A DNA stretch of 64,000 nt from Chryseobacterium sp. (GTDB lineage Bacteria; Bacteroidota; Bacteroidia; Flavobacteriales; Weeksellaceae): NCBI RefSeq assembly GCF_029240215.1, contig NZ_JARBTK010000003.1, positions 1-64,000 of the forward strand, in the 5' to 3' direction. The position numbers and the translations under genes were made by a program. Each line of letters starts with the position of its first letter. Within the stretch, counting starts at the first letter, position 1. The notes under the pieces are model-generated. The model saw nothing but the letters and a program-made list of their open reading frames with translations, did not search any database and was not told the origin of the DNA. Below, in pieces: positions 37,321 to 46,973 of this stretch.

Positions 37321-40300
37321 ATGAAAAGATTTTCCAAGGTTTTGTTCCTGTTTGTGCTGTTGCTTAATTTTTCGGTGGCATTTTCACAAAATTACTACGA
37401 CCAACAATGGAAGAAAATAGGAGAAAACAGTAAGAAAGGAACTTACAAATCCAATCTTCCTATTGTTCTGGATATACAAAACCAAGCCATGAAAGAAAAT
37501 AATGCACTTCAGCTCATTCGTTCTCTCAAAGCAGAATTCAGCATTGTAAATCAGACATCTGATGATGATCAGAATAATTCAGCATCAAAGTTTTTTGTTA
37601 AACTGCAAAATGCTGAAAAAAAACTGAAAGGCGATGATCTTTTGGTTTATAAAGTCTTATTGTCGGGTTTTATGTTTGACTATTATAATGAGCATTCATG
37701 GGAAATAAACAGCAGAACTAACGTGAATTCTCAAGATGTTTCGCAGATTGAGACCTGGAGCAAGCTTGATTTTAAAAACTATTTAAACAAAAATTTTAAA
37801 GACCTGGATCTGCAAAATCAGGAGATGAAAAAGATTCCTTTTGCAAAATATAAAGATGTTTTTTCAAATACGAGTGACATCGCTTATTTCCCAACTTTGG
37901 CTGATTGGTATTCACTGAGAAAAGTGAGTTTTTTATCAGATAACGGATTATTCACAAAAAATGAACTGGCAGAAAACAGAATTTTTATCAATGGTATTTT
38001 TGATGAGTTAATTAGCCAGAATTCAGGAAATTCAAAGTTGTATTTTATGCATCAGAAATTATCTGAAAATTGCCAGTTTAGCCAATGTAAAGATAAACTG
38101 GAACAGTTTCAGAATTTAGTTCAATCGAATGTTGATGGTGATTATAAAGTTCTCGTGATGGAAGAAATCATGAATGAACTGGTTACAAAAAATAAGCAGA
38201 AGGAAGCTTTGGCAACTGCAAACCAGGCAAAAAGTCAATATCCGAAATCTGTTTTTTTAGAGAATATTAAAAATAGAGAAAATCAGATTCTTAATCCGTA
38301 TTTAGCTATAAAATATGAAGAACAGACTCAGCCGGATTTACCAATTCATATGGTTGCAGAATTTAAAAATGTTTCACAGTTTTCATTAAATATTTATGAA
38401 GTAAAAGATGATTTTTTGTCTTTCCTTCAATATGTTAAAAATCCTTACAACAATGCTTTTTCAAAGGTGAAAAAAAGTTTGTTGAAAAAAGAAACTTTCA
38501 ATTTATCTGATCTGAAAGATTATCAGCTTCATAAAACTTCGCTCGAAATAAAACCGCTTCCTTCAGGAATTTATGTTGCAGAATATTCCGTCGAGGGTTC
38601 AGATGAAAAAGATGCGGAATCCAGACAGAATTTTTATTTTTTAGTGTCAAACCACAAAATTATTTATCAGTCAAAGGATAATAGAAACCAACTTTCTAAT
38701 GAATTGAAGTTGGTCAATGCAGAAAACGGAAAACCGATCAATAATGAAAATTTGACTTTCCACGAGTTCGTACAGAATAAAACTTTAAGTAAAGTTAACG
38801 GAAAAACCGATCAAAAGGGAGTTTTTAAATTTCCAGCAACTACAAATAACGATTATTACAGAACTTTTTTAATTCAGCAGCCAAAAACCAATAATTTCCA
38901 GATGATGGAAGTGTATGGTAATCGTGAAAATGTAGAAGATTACAATCCTAATAAACAAACCCGTGCGAAAGCTCAGATTTTCACCGATAGAGCGATTTAC
39001 AGACCAGGACAAACGGTTTATTTTAAAGTAATCAATACAAGAATAGATAAAGAAATTGAAGGAGTTGTTTCTGGTTTAAAGCAGAAAATCACTTTGATAG
39101 ATGCCAATAATGATATCGTTTCTATACAAGAATTTACGACCAACGAATTTGGTTCTTACCACGGAAGTTTTGTCTTGCCAAAAGGTAAATTAAATGGTCA
39201 ATTTAATCTTATAACTAATGGCGAAAATGATGGTTACAAATATTTTCAGGTTGAAGAATACAAACGTCCCAAATTTGAAGTAACGTTTGATCCTGTGAAA
39301 GATGAATATAAATACGGACAAACCATTGAACTGAAAGGAAAAGCCATGATGTTTTCGGGAGTTGCCCTGAGTAATACCAACGTTAGTTACGAAATTAGAA
39401 AACAGAATATCAGATGGAGATATTTTCCTTGGTATCCTAATAATAATGATAACGAAAATTCGATCTTAGGCGAGGTGAAAACCAACGAGAAAGGAGAATT
39501 TATCATAAAATTAGATTTTAAAAAAGATGAAAAATTAGAAGGAATTCAGATTGATAATTATCAAATCAGTGCTTCAGCGACCGACATCAACGGAGAAACG
39601 CAGACTGCAAATACCAATCTTAAAGTAGCTTCAGTTTCTCATTACATCAAAGCGGATGACATTAAAAATACTTTTGCAGATGAAAATGTAAAACTGAAAG
39701 TTGAAACCAAAAATTATAACGAACAGAATCTTAAAAAATCATATTTAGTTAAGTTATCAAAACTGGAATCTCCGGACAGAATTTTCAGAAACAATTTTAA
39801 ATCTGAAATTCAGAATTTGCCTAGGTTCTCCAAAGAAGAATTTATAAGCAAATTTCCTCATGATTTATATGATGAAAATGATGAATTAAAAAACTGGAAA
39901 GTTTCTTCTGTCATTCTCAATGGCACGAAACGAAGCGAAGAATCTCTTGATCTCGGAAAACTTGATGCGGGAGATTATCAGCTTGAACTGTACAATATCG
40001 AAGGTAAAGACACGATAAAATCTTCTCAAAATTTCAGTATTTGGGACAAAAAATCTTTGAAACCTAACCAGAAACCTTTCTTAACCGTTTTAGAACCTAA
40101 AAATGAATTTTTAAGAGGTGAAAAAGCAAAAATCTATGTATATTCTGCGATTCAGGATGCTTTGGTAAATGTTTTTGTTCAGGATGGTTCCGGAAAAACA
40201 GTTTCGGAAGTTCATCAATTTAAAAATGGGATTTTAGAATATTCAGTTGATATTCCAAAAGAAAAAAGTGTAAGCAATCTGAATATTCAGTTTCAGTTGA

Positions 40301-43300
40301 TTGCATTCAATGATGTACAGACAGAAACTGTCAATCTGAAAATAAAAGATACAGAACAGCCTTTAAAAATCGAAACTACAACTTTCAGAGATAAATTAGA
40401 ACCCAATTCTAAGGAAAAATGGTCGGTAAAAGTTTCAGGAAATGAAAAAGAAAAGGTCAACGCAGAAGTTTTGGCTAATATGTACGATATGTCTTTGGAT
40501 CAGTTTGCTATGAATACTTTTAATTGGGAGAAATTATATATGCCTTATTCAATTGTAAATTCTTATGAAATTAATGGGAATTTAGAGCAAAAATATTATC
40601 AGAAGAGAGCACAATATTATGACGGGAAATTCGTAGTAGTTCCCCAATTTAATTGGTTTGACAGAAACTTTGGATTTATCTCTGATGGTGATGGTGATGG
40701 TGATGGTGTTTTAGATGGTGAAGATAGGTGTCCTACTGTTCCGGGATTTCCGGAATATAATGGTTGTCCTAAGGGAAAAAAAGTAACTGCAATGGAATTA
40801 GAATCTAGTGCTTCGCCTGCACCAATGGTACAAAAACAACTTGAAGAAGTAGTAGTTTTAGGATACAGCAAGACGATTACAAAAAAAAGAAGTGCTGTAG
40901 CTAGTAATACTGTAACAAATGCAGATTCATTGGTTGATATAGGATCTTCCAAAGAAGAATTAGATAAAATCCCAGTCCGTCAAAACCTGAATGAAACAGC
41001 CTTTTTCTATCCAGACTTAAAAACAGACTCCGAAGGAAACGTAAGCTTCGAATTCACCTCTCCGGAAGCCTTGACAAAATGGAAATTAATGTTTCTTGCT
41101 CATACAAAAGACGCAAGAGCAGCAACACTGGAAAAAGAAGTCATTACACAAAAAGAATTTTCAGTTACGCCAAATTATCCGAGATTTTTGAGAGAAGGTG
41201 ACGAATTGAATCTACAATCAAAACTATCCAACTTAACGAGCAAGAAATTAAGCGGTTCGGCAAGTTTACAGATCTTAGATGCTTTTACCAATGAAGATAT
41301 TTCATCAAAATTTGGATTGAATTCAAGCGTTCAGAATTTTGATTTAAATGAAAACGGAAACTCAGCATTAACATGGAAAGTGAAAGTTTCGAACAATGTT
41401 TCTTCAATTATCTTAAAAGTGGTTGCTAAAGCCGGTCAATATTCTGATGGCGAACAAAAAGCAATCGCAATTTTACCAAACAGAATGTTGGTGACAGATG
41501 CAATTCCTGTTTTTGTAAAAGAAGGTGAAACAAAAACGTTTGAATTAGAAAATCTTAAAAATGCAACTTCAACAACGATTTCAAATGTTTCAAATACATT
41601 GGAATTGACGACAAATCCGATTTGGGAAATTATGTTTGCGCTTCCAAGTCTGAAAAATGATCAGAACAATTCTGCGGATGTGATCTTTAATAAATGGTTT
41701 GCCGATGTTTTGGCTTCGGAAGTTTTCAAAGCGAATCCGAAACTGAAAACTGTTTTTGAAGAATATCAAAGCAAAGGATTATTAAATTCAAATCTTGAAA
41801 AAAATCAGGAACTGAAACAGCTTTTATTAGATGAAACTCCATGGGTTTTGGAAAGCAAAAATGAAGAAGAACAGATGCAGAAACTGGCGTTGTTGTTTGA
41901 TGCAAATACAATGAAAAATTCGATCAATCAGGATTGGGACGATTTCAAAAAACTGCAAAATCCGGATGGTGGTTTTTCTTGGTATCAAGGTTACCCGAGT
42001 TCGTATTCAACGTCGCTTTATATACTTAAAAATTTAGGAAAAATAAATGTTTGGTTGAAAGATAATGTGAAAGATTATCAAAGTTCAGAACAGAAAGAAT
42101 TGGTTGTGAAATTAGTTCAATATGTTGACAACGAAATCAATAAATATTACGACATTTCGACTTCGCTCAGTGCAAGGAAAGAAAATGTAATCAATAACTG
42201 GACATTAGATTATTTAGACACAAGAAATTATTGGGAGAAAAAATATCCGTTAAAAGAAAAAGGCGCAACTTTAAAATCTTTAGTCAAACAAAAAGCAAAA
42301 ACCACAAAAATTACCGATTTCACATTCTTCGGTTTGCATCGCACCGCTTTATTGATGAGCGATTATGGTTTAAAAGATGTCTCGGATAAATTATTAAATT
42401 ATTTAAAAGAAACTTCTGTAAATTCAAAAACTCAGGGTGTTTACTGGAAACAAAATCTTGATGATTGGGGTTGGTTCAGTTCAAAGGTAGTCAATCATGC
42501 AGGAGCTTTGGAAGCTTTCAACAAATTGAAACCAAATGATCAGAAATTCATCGAAGACGTGAAAATTTGGTTGATCACCCAAAAAGAAGTGAATTCCTGG
42601 GGAAGTTCGAGAGGAACTTCAGAAGTGATTTTTACCATTTTAAATTCAGGAAAATCCTGGACTACTTCAGAAAGTGATAAAGCAACAATTATCTGGGGCG
42701 GAAAAGAATTAAAACCTGAAAATCAGGCAACAGGTTATGTGAAATCTACTGTAAAATCAGATGTTGTAGATAAAAACTTAGCCACAGTTACAGTAACAAA
42801 ACCCGGCGCAGGAATTGTTCAGGGAGGTTTATTCTGGCAATATTATGAGGATTTAGATAAAATAAAATCATCAGAAAATTACATTTCGATCACAAAAGAA
42901 TTGTACAAAAAAATCAAGACGGTAAATGGCGAAGAATTGCAGAAAATCTCTTCAGAAACTCCTTTGAAAGTAGGCGATAAGGTAACGGTAAGAATGATTT
43001 TAAATACAGATCGTTCGATGGAATTTATCTACATCAAAGATATGAGAGCGGCCGGATTTGAGCCTTTAAGCGTTCTTTCCGGTTATGAATGGAAAAATAA
43101 TCTTGGGTATTATCAATCTACAAAAGATGCTTCCACGAACTTCTACATCGAATATATGCCGAAAGGAAAATATGTGTTCGAATATGATTATGTAGCCAAC
43201 GCATCCGGGAAATTCTCCAACGGAATTACAACCATTCAGAATTATTATGCGCCGCAGATGAATGCGCATACGAAAGGAACAAAGGTTGAAATTACAGAAT

Positions 43301-43302
43301 AA
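37321..43302 (+). CDS. Alpha-2-macroglobulin-like protein with atypical bait region
   Basis: This 1993-residue exported protein has a signal peptide ending near AFSQ (residue 23) and no lipobox. It has the macroglobulin domains, with the hallmark TDRAIYRPGQTVYFK near 555-569. The alpha-2-macroglobulin domain opens with ETAFFYPDLKTD near 1225, and a thioester-type helical domain lies at about 1440-1780. The thioester motif (CxEQ) is absent: the matching place reads NDQNNSADVIF (about 1446-1456). Between 1120 and 1220, where a bait region is expected, are a DGDGDGDGVLDGEDRCP calcium-type repeat and the SusC-like LEEVVVLGYS. Bacterial relatives trap or bind proteases in the periplasm. An ecotin gene lies nearby. 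Confidence 0.88.
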   Translation: MKRFSKVLFLFVLLLNFSVAFSQNYYDQQWKKIGENSKKGTYKSNLPIVLDIQNQAMKENNALQLIRSLKAEFSIVNQTSDDDQNNSASKFFVKLQNAEKKLKGDDLLVYKVLLSGFMFDYYNEHSWEINSRTNVNSQDVSQIETWSKLDFKNYLNKNFKDLDLQNQEMKKIPFAKYKDVFSNTSDIAYFPTLADWYSLRKVSFLSDNGLFTKNELAENRIFINGIFDELISQNSGNSKLYFMHQKLSENCQFSQCKDKLEQFQNLVQSNVDGDYKVLVMEEIMNELVTKNKQKEALATANQAKSQYPKSVFLENIKNRENQILNPYLAIKYEEQTQPDLPIHMVAEFKNVSQFSLNIYEVKDDFLSFLQYVKNPYNNAFSKVKKSLLKKETFNLSDLKDYQLHKTSLEIKPLPSGIYVAEYSVEGSDEKDAESRQNFYFLVSNHKIIYQSKDNRNQLSNELKLVNAENGKPINNENLTFHEFVQNKTLSKVNGKTDQKGVFKFPATTNNDYYRTFLIQQPKTNNFQMMEVYGNRENVEDYNPNKQTRAKAQIFTDRAIYRPGQTVYFKVINTRIDKEIEGVVSGLKQKITLIDANNDIVSIQEFTTNEFGSYHGSFVLPKGKLNGQFNLITNGENDGYKYFQVEEYKRPKFEVTFDPVKDEYKYGQTIELKGKAMMFSGVALSNTNVSYEIRKQNIRWRYFPWYPNNNDNENSILGEVKTNEKGEFIIKLDFKKDEKLEGIQIDNYQISASATDINGETQTANTNLKVASVSHYIKADDIKNTFADENVKLKVETKNYNEQNLKKSYLVKLSKLESPDRIFRNNFKSEIQNLPRFSKEEFISKFPHDLYDENDELKNWKVSSVILNGTKRSEESLDLGKLDAGDYQLELYNIEGKDTIKSSQNFSIWDKKSLKPNQKPFLTVLEPKNEFLRGEKAKIYVYSAIQDALVNVFVQDGSGKTVSEVHQFKNGILEYSVDIPKEKSVSNLNIQFQLIAFNDVQTETVNLKIKDTEQPLKIETTTFRDKLEPNSKEKWSVKVSGNEKEKVNAEVLANMYDMSLDQFAMNTFNWEKLYMPYSIVNSYEINGNLEQKYYQKRAQYYDGKFVVVPQFNWFDRNFGFISDGDGDGDGVLDGEDRCPTVPGFPEYNGCPKGKKVTAMELESSASPAPMVQKQLEEVVVLGYSKTITKKRSAVASNTVTNADSLVDIGSSKEELDKIPVRQNLNETAFFYPDLKTDSEGNVSFEFTSPEALTKWKLMFLAHTKDARAATLEKEVITQKEFSVTPNYPRFLREGDELNLQSKLSNLTSKKLSGSASLQILDAFTNEDISSKFGLNSSVQNFDLNENGNSALTWKVKVSNNVSSIILKVVAKAGQYSDGEQKAIAILPNRMLVTDAIPVFVKEGETKTFELENLKNATSTTISNVSNTLELTTNPIWEIMFALPSLKNDQNNSADVIFNKWFADVLASEVFKANPKLKTVFEEYQSKGLLNSNLEKNQELKQLLLDETPWVLESKNEEEQMQKLALLFDANTMKNSINQDWDDFKKLQNPDGGFSWYQGYPSSYSTSLYILKNLGKINVWLKDNVKDYQSSEQKELVVKLVQYVDNEINKYYDISTSLSARKENVINNWTLDYLDTRNYWEKKYPLKEKGATLKSLVKQKAKTTKITDFTFFGLHRTALLMSDYGLKDVSDKLLNYLKETSVNSKTQGVYWKQNLDDWGWFSSKVVNHAGALEAFNKLKPNDQKFIEDVKIWLITQKEVNSWGSSRGTSEVIFTILNSGKSWTTSESDKATIIWGGKELKPENQATGYVKSTVKSDVVDKNLATVTVTKPGAGIVQGGLFWQYYEDLDKIKSSENYISITKELYKKIKTVNGEELQKISSETPLKVGDKVTVRMILNTDRSMEFIYIKDMRAAGFEPLSVLSGYEWKNNLGYYQSTKDASTNFYIEYMPKGKYVFEYDYVANASGKFSNGITTIQNYYAPQMNAHTKGTKVEITE

Positions 43303-43315
43303 TTTAACATTAAAA

Positions 43316-43348
43316 AACGTCACAAATACAATGTGACGTTTTTTTTTA
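43316..43348. terminator. Bidirectional terminator
   Basis: The stem AACGTCAC / GTGACGTT (43316-43323 with 43333-43340) is flanked by A6 and T8 runs. It separates two convergent genes. Confidence 0.85.
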
Positions 43349-43355
43349 TTTTCCT

Positions 43356-44669
43356 TTAAGAAATCCAGCTTGATACCACTCTTACACTCCAACCTTTTTT
43401 GGTTCGCGTAATTTCATATGTTCTGCCGCTGTACGATGCACTTTCTCTGAGAATATAGGTGTCTTTTTTTGTGTCACATTTAAAAAGTGGAGAAAAATTT
43501 TGTTTTATTATTTTTGATTTATTTTGTTTCTCATATTCTTTGTATTCCTCTGTCGTAAGAATAATTATTGTCTCGTTTGGTGGGGCAATTTGTTGAAGAT
43601 TTTTATCATCGGTCACAATCATTTTTATGGTATTGATAATCTCTTTCATTACTGCAAAACCCGAATCTTCACCGGAATATAATTTTGGATTACTGATGTC
43701 AATATCAAATTCTTCAAAAAAGTCTTTTCCGCGAATTTCGTAATCACCATACATTAATCCTTCATATAGAATGGTAAACTCGTTATCGTCTTTTTTGAAT
43801 CGTGGATTGGTATCTTTATGATCAGGAATCCCGTCATTATCGGTATCTTTGGAATTGGGATTTAAGAACAGTTTTTTCTCAGTAATATCATTGATTCCAT
43901 CGCCATCACTGTCTTTCAGGATTTCAGTAATATCCATTATTACTAAGGCATTATCTTTCACGGTTTCATATTCCGGTGGTAACGGATGCCCCATTTCATC
44001 GGTCATTCTTACAATATCAGCTTCGATTTGAATATGATGATCATCTTTCCAAAGCGGAAGTTTTGAATTGGATTTGAATACATAGTTATTTTTTTCTGAA
44101 AGCCCTGTATAATTGTATTTCCAGTTTTTTCCGGAATCTTCAGAATAAGCAAGCCAGTATCCGGCTCCGAAAGTAAGCAGTTCATCATATTTGAAATCGT
44201 AATATAAAATTGCCCATTTATTGTTATTCTTTTCGCTTTTTATAACTTTCGGTTTACTTAGAGGACCAATTGATTTTTTTGCTTCAATACTTCTGATGGA
44301 ATCTGAAATATTCATATACTTTTCAAAGCCATCCATATATGAAGTGTTACTTTTTTTCTTTTTATCATCTCTTTCTTCAGAGTAATCAGCATTCATCAGA
44401 TAATCGTAGGCTTTTAATTTTATGTGTACAGAATCTATAATGTCTGAAATTTTTGCCGGATTATCCAGAAAATCAGTGGCTATATAATTAAAAGGAGCTT
44501 TTACTGCAGAATCTTTTGAAATGGGCTCAAATTTATATGTTTTCCATTTTTTTTGATTTTCCTGGTCATACTTTTCAAGTTCCGAACATTTACAGGAGTT
44601 TTTTTGCGCATTTAAAAGGTTTAATGATTGCAGGAAAATAAAAAAGAGAATGAGTTTTTTTATATTCAT
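43356..44669 (-). CDS. Secreted protein with thrombospondin type 3-like calcium repeats
   Basis: I start at the ATG giving MNIKKLILFFIF (437 residues), since it opens a normal signal peptide (NLLNAQ). Upstream in-frame ATGs at 44672 and 44723 are less likely. The mature protein begins with a CKCSEL cysteine pair. In the middle are two calcium-binding repeats (DSDGDGINDITEKK and DTDNDGIPDHKD). No catalytic motif is recognised. It converges with the macroglobulin gene, which carries a similar calcium repeat. Confidence 0.65.
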   Translation of the reverse strand: MNIKKLILFFIFLQSLNLLNAQKNSCKCSELEKYDQENQKKWKTYKFEPISKDSAVKAPFNYIATDFLDNPAKISDIIDSVHIKLKAYDYLMNADYSEERDDKKKKSNTSYMDGFEKYMNISDSIRSIEAKKSIGPLSKPKVIKSEKNNNKWAILYYDFKYDELLTFGAGYWLAYSEDSGKNWKYNYTGLSEKNNYVFKSNSKLPLWKDDHHIQIEADIVRMTDEMGHPLPPEYETVKDNALVIMDITEILKDSDGDGINDITEKKLFLNPNSKDTDNDGIPDHKDTNPRFKKDDNEFTILYEGLMYGDYEIRGKDFFEEFDIDISNPKLYSGEDSGFAVMKEIINTIKMIVTDDKNLQQIAPPNETIIILTTEEYKEYEKQNKSKIIKQNFSPLFKCDTKKDTYILRESASYSGRTYEITRTKKGWSVRVVSSWIS

Positions 44670-44847
44670 CATAATTTTTTGATTTAATAACGTAATTTTT
44701 TTACGATAAAATATGGTTTTCAAATTTAATATTTTTCATCGTTGTTTGAAAAAATAAAATTTTAGATCATGTTTATGTAAGACCTAATTTATTGATTTGG
44801 AATAATTTTTGACTTTAGGGAATTGATAATTTTTAAATACATTAATT

Positions 44848-45336
44848 ATGAGATTTTTAAAGGCTATATCTGCAGTCTTAATGATGTTTTTCATCGGAAA
44901 TATTTCGGCTCAGAAGAAAACAGAAAAATTTGAAAAACTTCAGATTGAGATGTTTCCAAAAGCTAAAGAAGGATTTAAACAGGTTTATATTCAATTACCG
45001 GTTGCAAAAAATGAAAATGATCTGAAAGTTGAATTCTTTGTAGGTGTTGAAAAAATGTTGGATTGTAACAAACATTTTCTGATGGGAAAAGTATCAACTC
45101 AGGATTTACAAGGTTGGGGGTACAATTATTATGAAGTGGAATCCAATGGTGAAACTGGCGGAACTTTAATGGCTTGTCCGGATCAGAAAAAAACCAGGAA
45201 ATTTGTTTCTTTACAGCCGGAAATAGTGAGATACAACAGCAAATTGCCTTTGGTTTTTTATGTGCCTAAAGATTTGGAAGTGCGTTACAGAATTTTACGT
45301 CCGGATGCTGCAATGAAAAAAGCAGTTCAGAAATAA
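44848..45336 (+). CDS. eco: Ecotin, serine protease inhibitor
   Basis: This 162-residue protein has a signal peptide ending near NISAQ. The body matches ecotin: LEMFPKA-like start (QIEMFPKAKEG), the disulfide C73 with C110, and a reactive loop GGTLMACP. By alignment to E. coli ecotin the P1 residue would be L107 and P1' M108. The C-terminal LEVRYRILRP is also typical. Ecotins are dimeric periplasmic inhibitors of trypsin-fold proteases. It is about 1.5 kb from the macroglobulin-like gene. Confidence 0.92.
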   Translation: MRFLKAISAVLMMFFIGNISAQKKTEKFEKLQIEMFPKAKEGFKQVYIQLPVAKNENDLKVEFFVGVEKMLDCNKHFLMGKVSTQDLQGWGYNYYEVESNGETGGTLMACPDQKKTRKFVSLQPEIVRYNSKLPLVFYVPKDLEVRYRILRPDAAMKKAVQK

Positions 45337-45362
45337 TATAGAAAATCATTTCAAAAATAGTC

Positions 45363-45395
45363 GGCTCCTCACCAATTTTGTGGGGAGTCTTTTGT
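45363..45395 (+). terminator. Terminator after ecotin
   Basis: GGCTCCTCAC (45363-45372) pairs with GTGGGGAGTC (45380-45389) including two G-T pairs, and TTTT follows. Confidence 0.7.
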
Positions 45396-45473
45396 TGTAG
45401 TTTGAAGCAATGATTGTTCAATAATTCACAATTGAAGATTAAAAACAATTTTTAAAATCACCCGAAATAATAT

Positions 45474-45481
45474 TATATTTG
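45474..45481 (+). promoter_or_regulatory. Putative -7 element TATATTTG
   Basis: TATATTTG matches TAnnTTTG, 22 bases ahead of the DUF1569 gene. The -33 element is not evident. Confidence 0.4.
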
Positions 45482-45503
45482 TTTCTATACAATTTGATAA
45501 ACT

Positions 45504-45959
45504 ATGGAAAACGTATTTGATGCGAAAGACGCTCAGAATTATATCAATAGAATAAATAATCTGGTAGAAGATACACACGGTTTGTGGGGCAGAATGACGG
45601 TAGATCAGATGTTGGCACACTGTTGCATCACTTACGAGATGGTGTACGAGCCGGAAAAACATAAAAAACCGGGAGCTATTGCAAAATTTATTTTAAAAAG
45701 ATTCGTAAAACCTAAAGTGGTGGGAGAAAAAGCCTATCCCAGAGATTCTCCGACAGCACCTCAGTTTGTAATCACTGGAAGAAGAAATTTCGATGATGAA
45801 AAGAAACGATTGATTGGCTTTATTCAGAAAACACAGCAATTGGGAGCGTCAGCTTTTCATGAAAAAGAATCTCTTTCTTTTGGTAAATTAAAATCTGATG
45901 AGTGGAACAATATGTTTGCAAAACATTTGAATCATCATTTGGCACAATTTGGAGTTTAA
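45504..45959 (+). CDS. DUF1569 (DinB-like) protein
   Basis: This 151-residue cytoplasmic protein has the DUF1569/DinB four-helix pattern: LWGRMTVDQMLAHCCITYEM with the metal-type His near residue 38, and a C-terminal MFAKHLNHHLAQFGV. The His residues could bind a metal, as in the DinB superfamily. The function is unknown. It leads a same-strand run with the next gene nine bases on. Confidence 0.75.
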   Translation: MENVFDAKDAQNYINRINNLVEDTHGLWGRMTVDQMLAHCCITYEMVYEPEKHKKPGAIAKFILKRFVKPKVVGEKAYPRDSPTAPQFVITGRRNFDDEKKRLIGFIQKTQQLGASAFHEKESLSFGKLKSDEWNNMFAKHLNHHLAQFGV

Positions 45960-45968
45960 ACAGATGGG

Positions 45969-46490
45969 ATGAAAATACTTTTATTGTTATTTTTTCCTTT
46001 CATTACTTTTTATGCACAAACCAATAATTTCCCATTGAAAGATCAGGATTTCAGTAAAATTTTATTAAATGAAAAATTGGGTTTTGACGGTAAAATTTCG
46101 GATGAAAAAATAGATGTGCGATTTATTTCTGTAGTTAAAGATGCTAAAAAACCGGAAAACTATTTGGTAAAAGGAATATATACATTGAATGGTAAAACAT
46201 TAACGTGTGCAGGAAAACTGACCTTCAATTATGTATTTAATGTGAAAGCCCGTGCTGATGAAATGCTTGTTTTTGGAGATTTTCATTTAAATGGAACTCA
46301 GCCTGATATTGATGACGGGTTTTTCAAAGGCAAATTTCGTATTCAGACAAGAAAAGATACAAATGAGAGAGGAAATTATTCTACTACGACATTCAAAGGA
46401 ATATATACAAATTTAGAGAGTGGAAAAGAATCTGATGTCTGGTTCAGCAACTTCTCTCACGATGATATTTCTAAAGTAATATTTAAATAA
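45969..46490 (+). CDS. Secreted hypothetical protein, 173 aa
   Basis: The signal peptide ends near TFYAQ (residue 17). The mature part alternates short beta strands, such as DVRFISVVKDAKKPENYLVKG and GNYSTTTFKGIYTNLES. It has the same general layout as the following gene (KG-type strands, GD(F/Y), FKGIY / FTGKF), so the two may be distant paralogues. No family is recognised. Confidence 0.6.
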   Translation: MKILLLLFFPFITFYAQTNNFPLKDQDFSKILLNEKLGFDGKISDEKIDVRFISVVKDAKKPENYLVKGIYTLNGKTLTCAGKLTFNYVFNVKARADEMLVFGDFHLNGTQPDIDDGFFKGKFRIQTRKDTNERGNYSTTTFKGIYTNLESGKESDVWFSNFSHDDISKVIFK

Positions 46491-46500
46491 AAACAACAAG

Positions 46501-46968
46501 ATGAAAAAACTTTTACTTCTCCTCGTTCTGATTTCCAATTTTGCGTGGGCTCAAATGCCAAACATTTCAACTGTCTGGACGAATAATTCAAAACCGTACA
46601 TTGGTACAATAGGTACCGAAAATGAAGCCATCAAACTTAAAGTCGAACTTTCCGAACAGGATAGAAAAAACGATCAGGAATACTTTGTTTCAGGATATTC
46701 TGTAGTTGAAAATAATACATCAAAATACGAAGGGAAGATCAGAATAACCAAGTATAAAGACGGGAAAAAGAAAGGTACTGTATATGGTGACTATGAGTTT
46801 GCCGAAGAAAAAAGAGGAAAACATTCCGGCATTTTCACAGGCAAATTTATTTATACATTCAGCTGGAACAAAAAAACCGAGAAAATAGAAAATCCTTACA
46901 TCGAATTCATCGGAAACTGGAAAAGTTATGACGGAACATTAGATTTTAAAACAAGACTAAAAAACTAA
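46501..46968 (+). CDS. Secreted hypothetical protein, 155 aa
   Basis: The signal peptide ends near FAWAQ (residue 18). A beta-rich, lysine-rich body follows with YFVSGYSVVENNTSKYEG and GIFTGKFIYTFSW. It is similar in plan to the preceding gene, 10 bases away. The function is unknown. Confidence 0.6.
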   Translation: MKKLLLLLVLISNFAWAQMPNISTVWTNNSKPYIGTIGTENEAIKLKVELSEQDRKNDQEYFVSGYSVVENNTSKYEGKIRITKYKDGKKKGTVYGDYEFAEEKRGKHSGIFTGKFIYTFSWNKKTEKIENPYIEFIGNWKSYDGTLDFKTRLKN

Positions 46969-46973
46969 TAGTT

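Noticed and set aside
40681..40720. GATGGT-type tandem repeat as a microsatellite of interest by itself
   Set aside because: It is explained by the DGDGDGDG calcium-type repeat of the protein. It is treated inside the macroglobulin finding.
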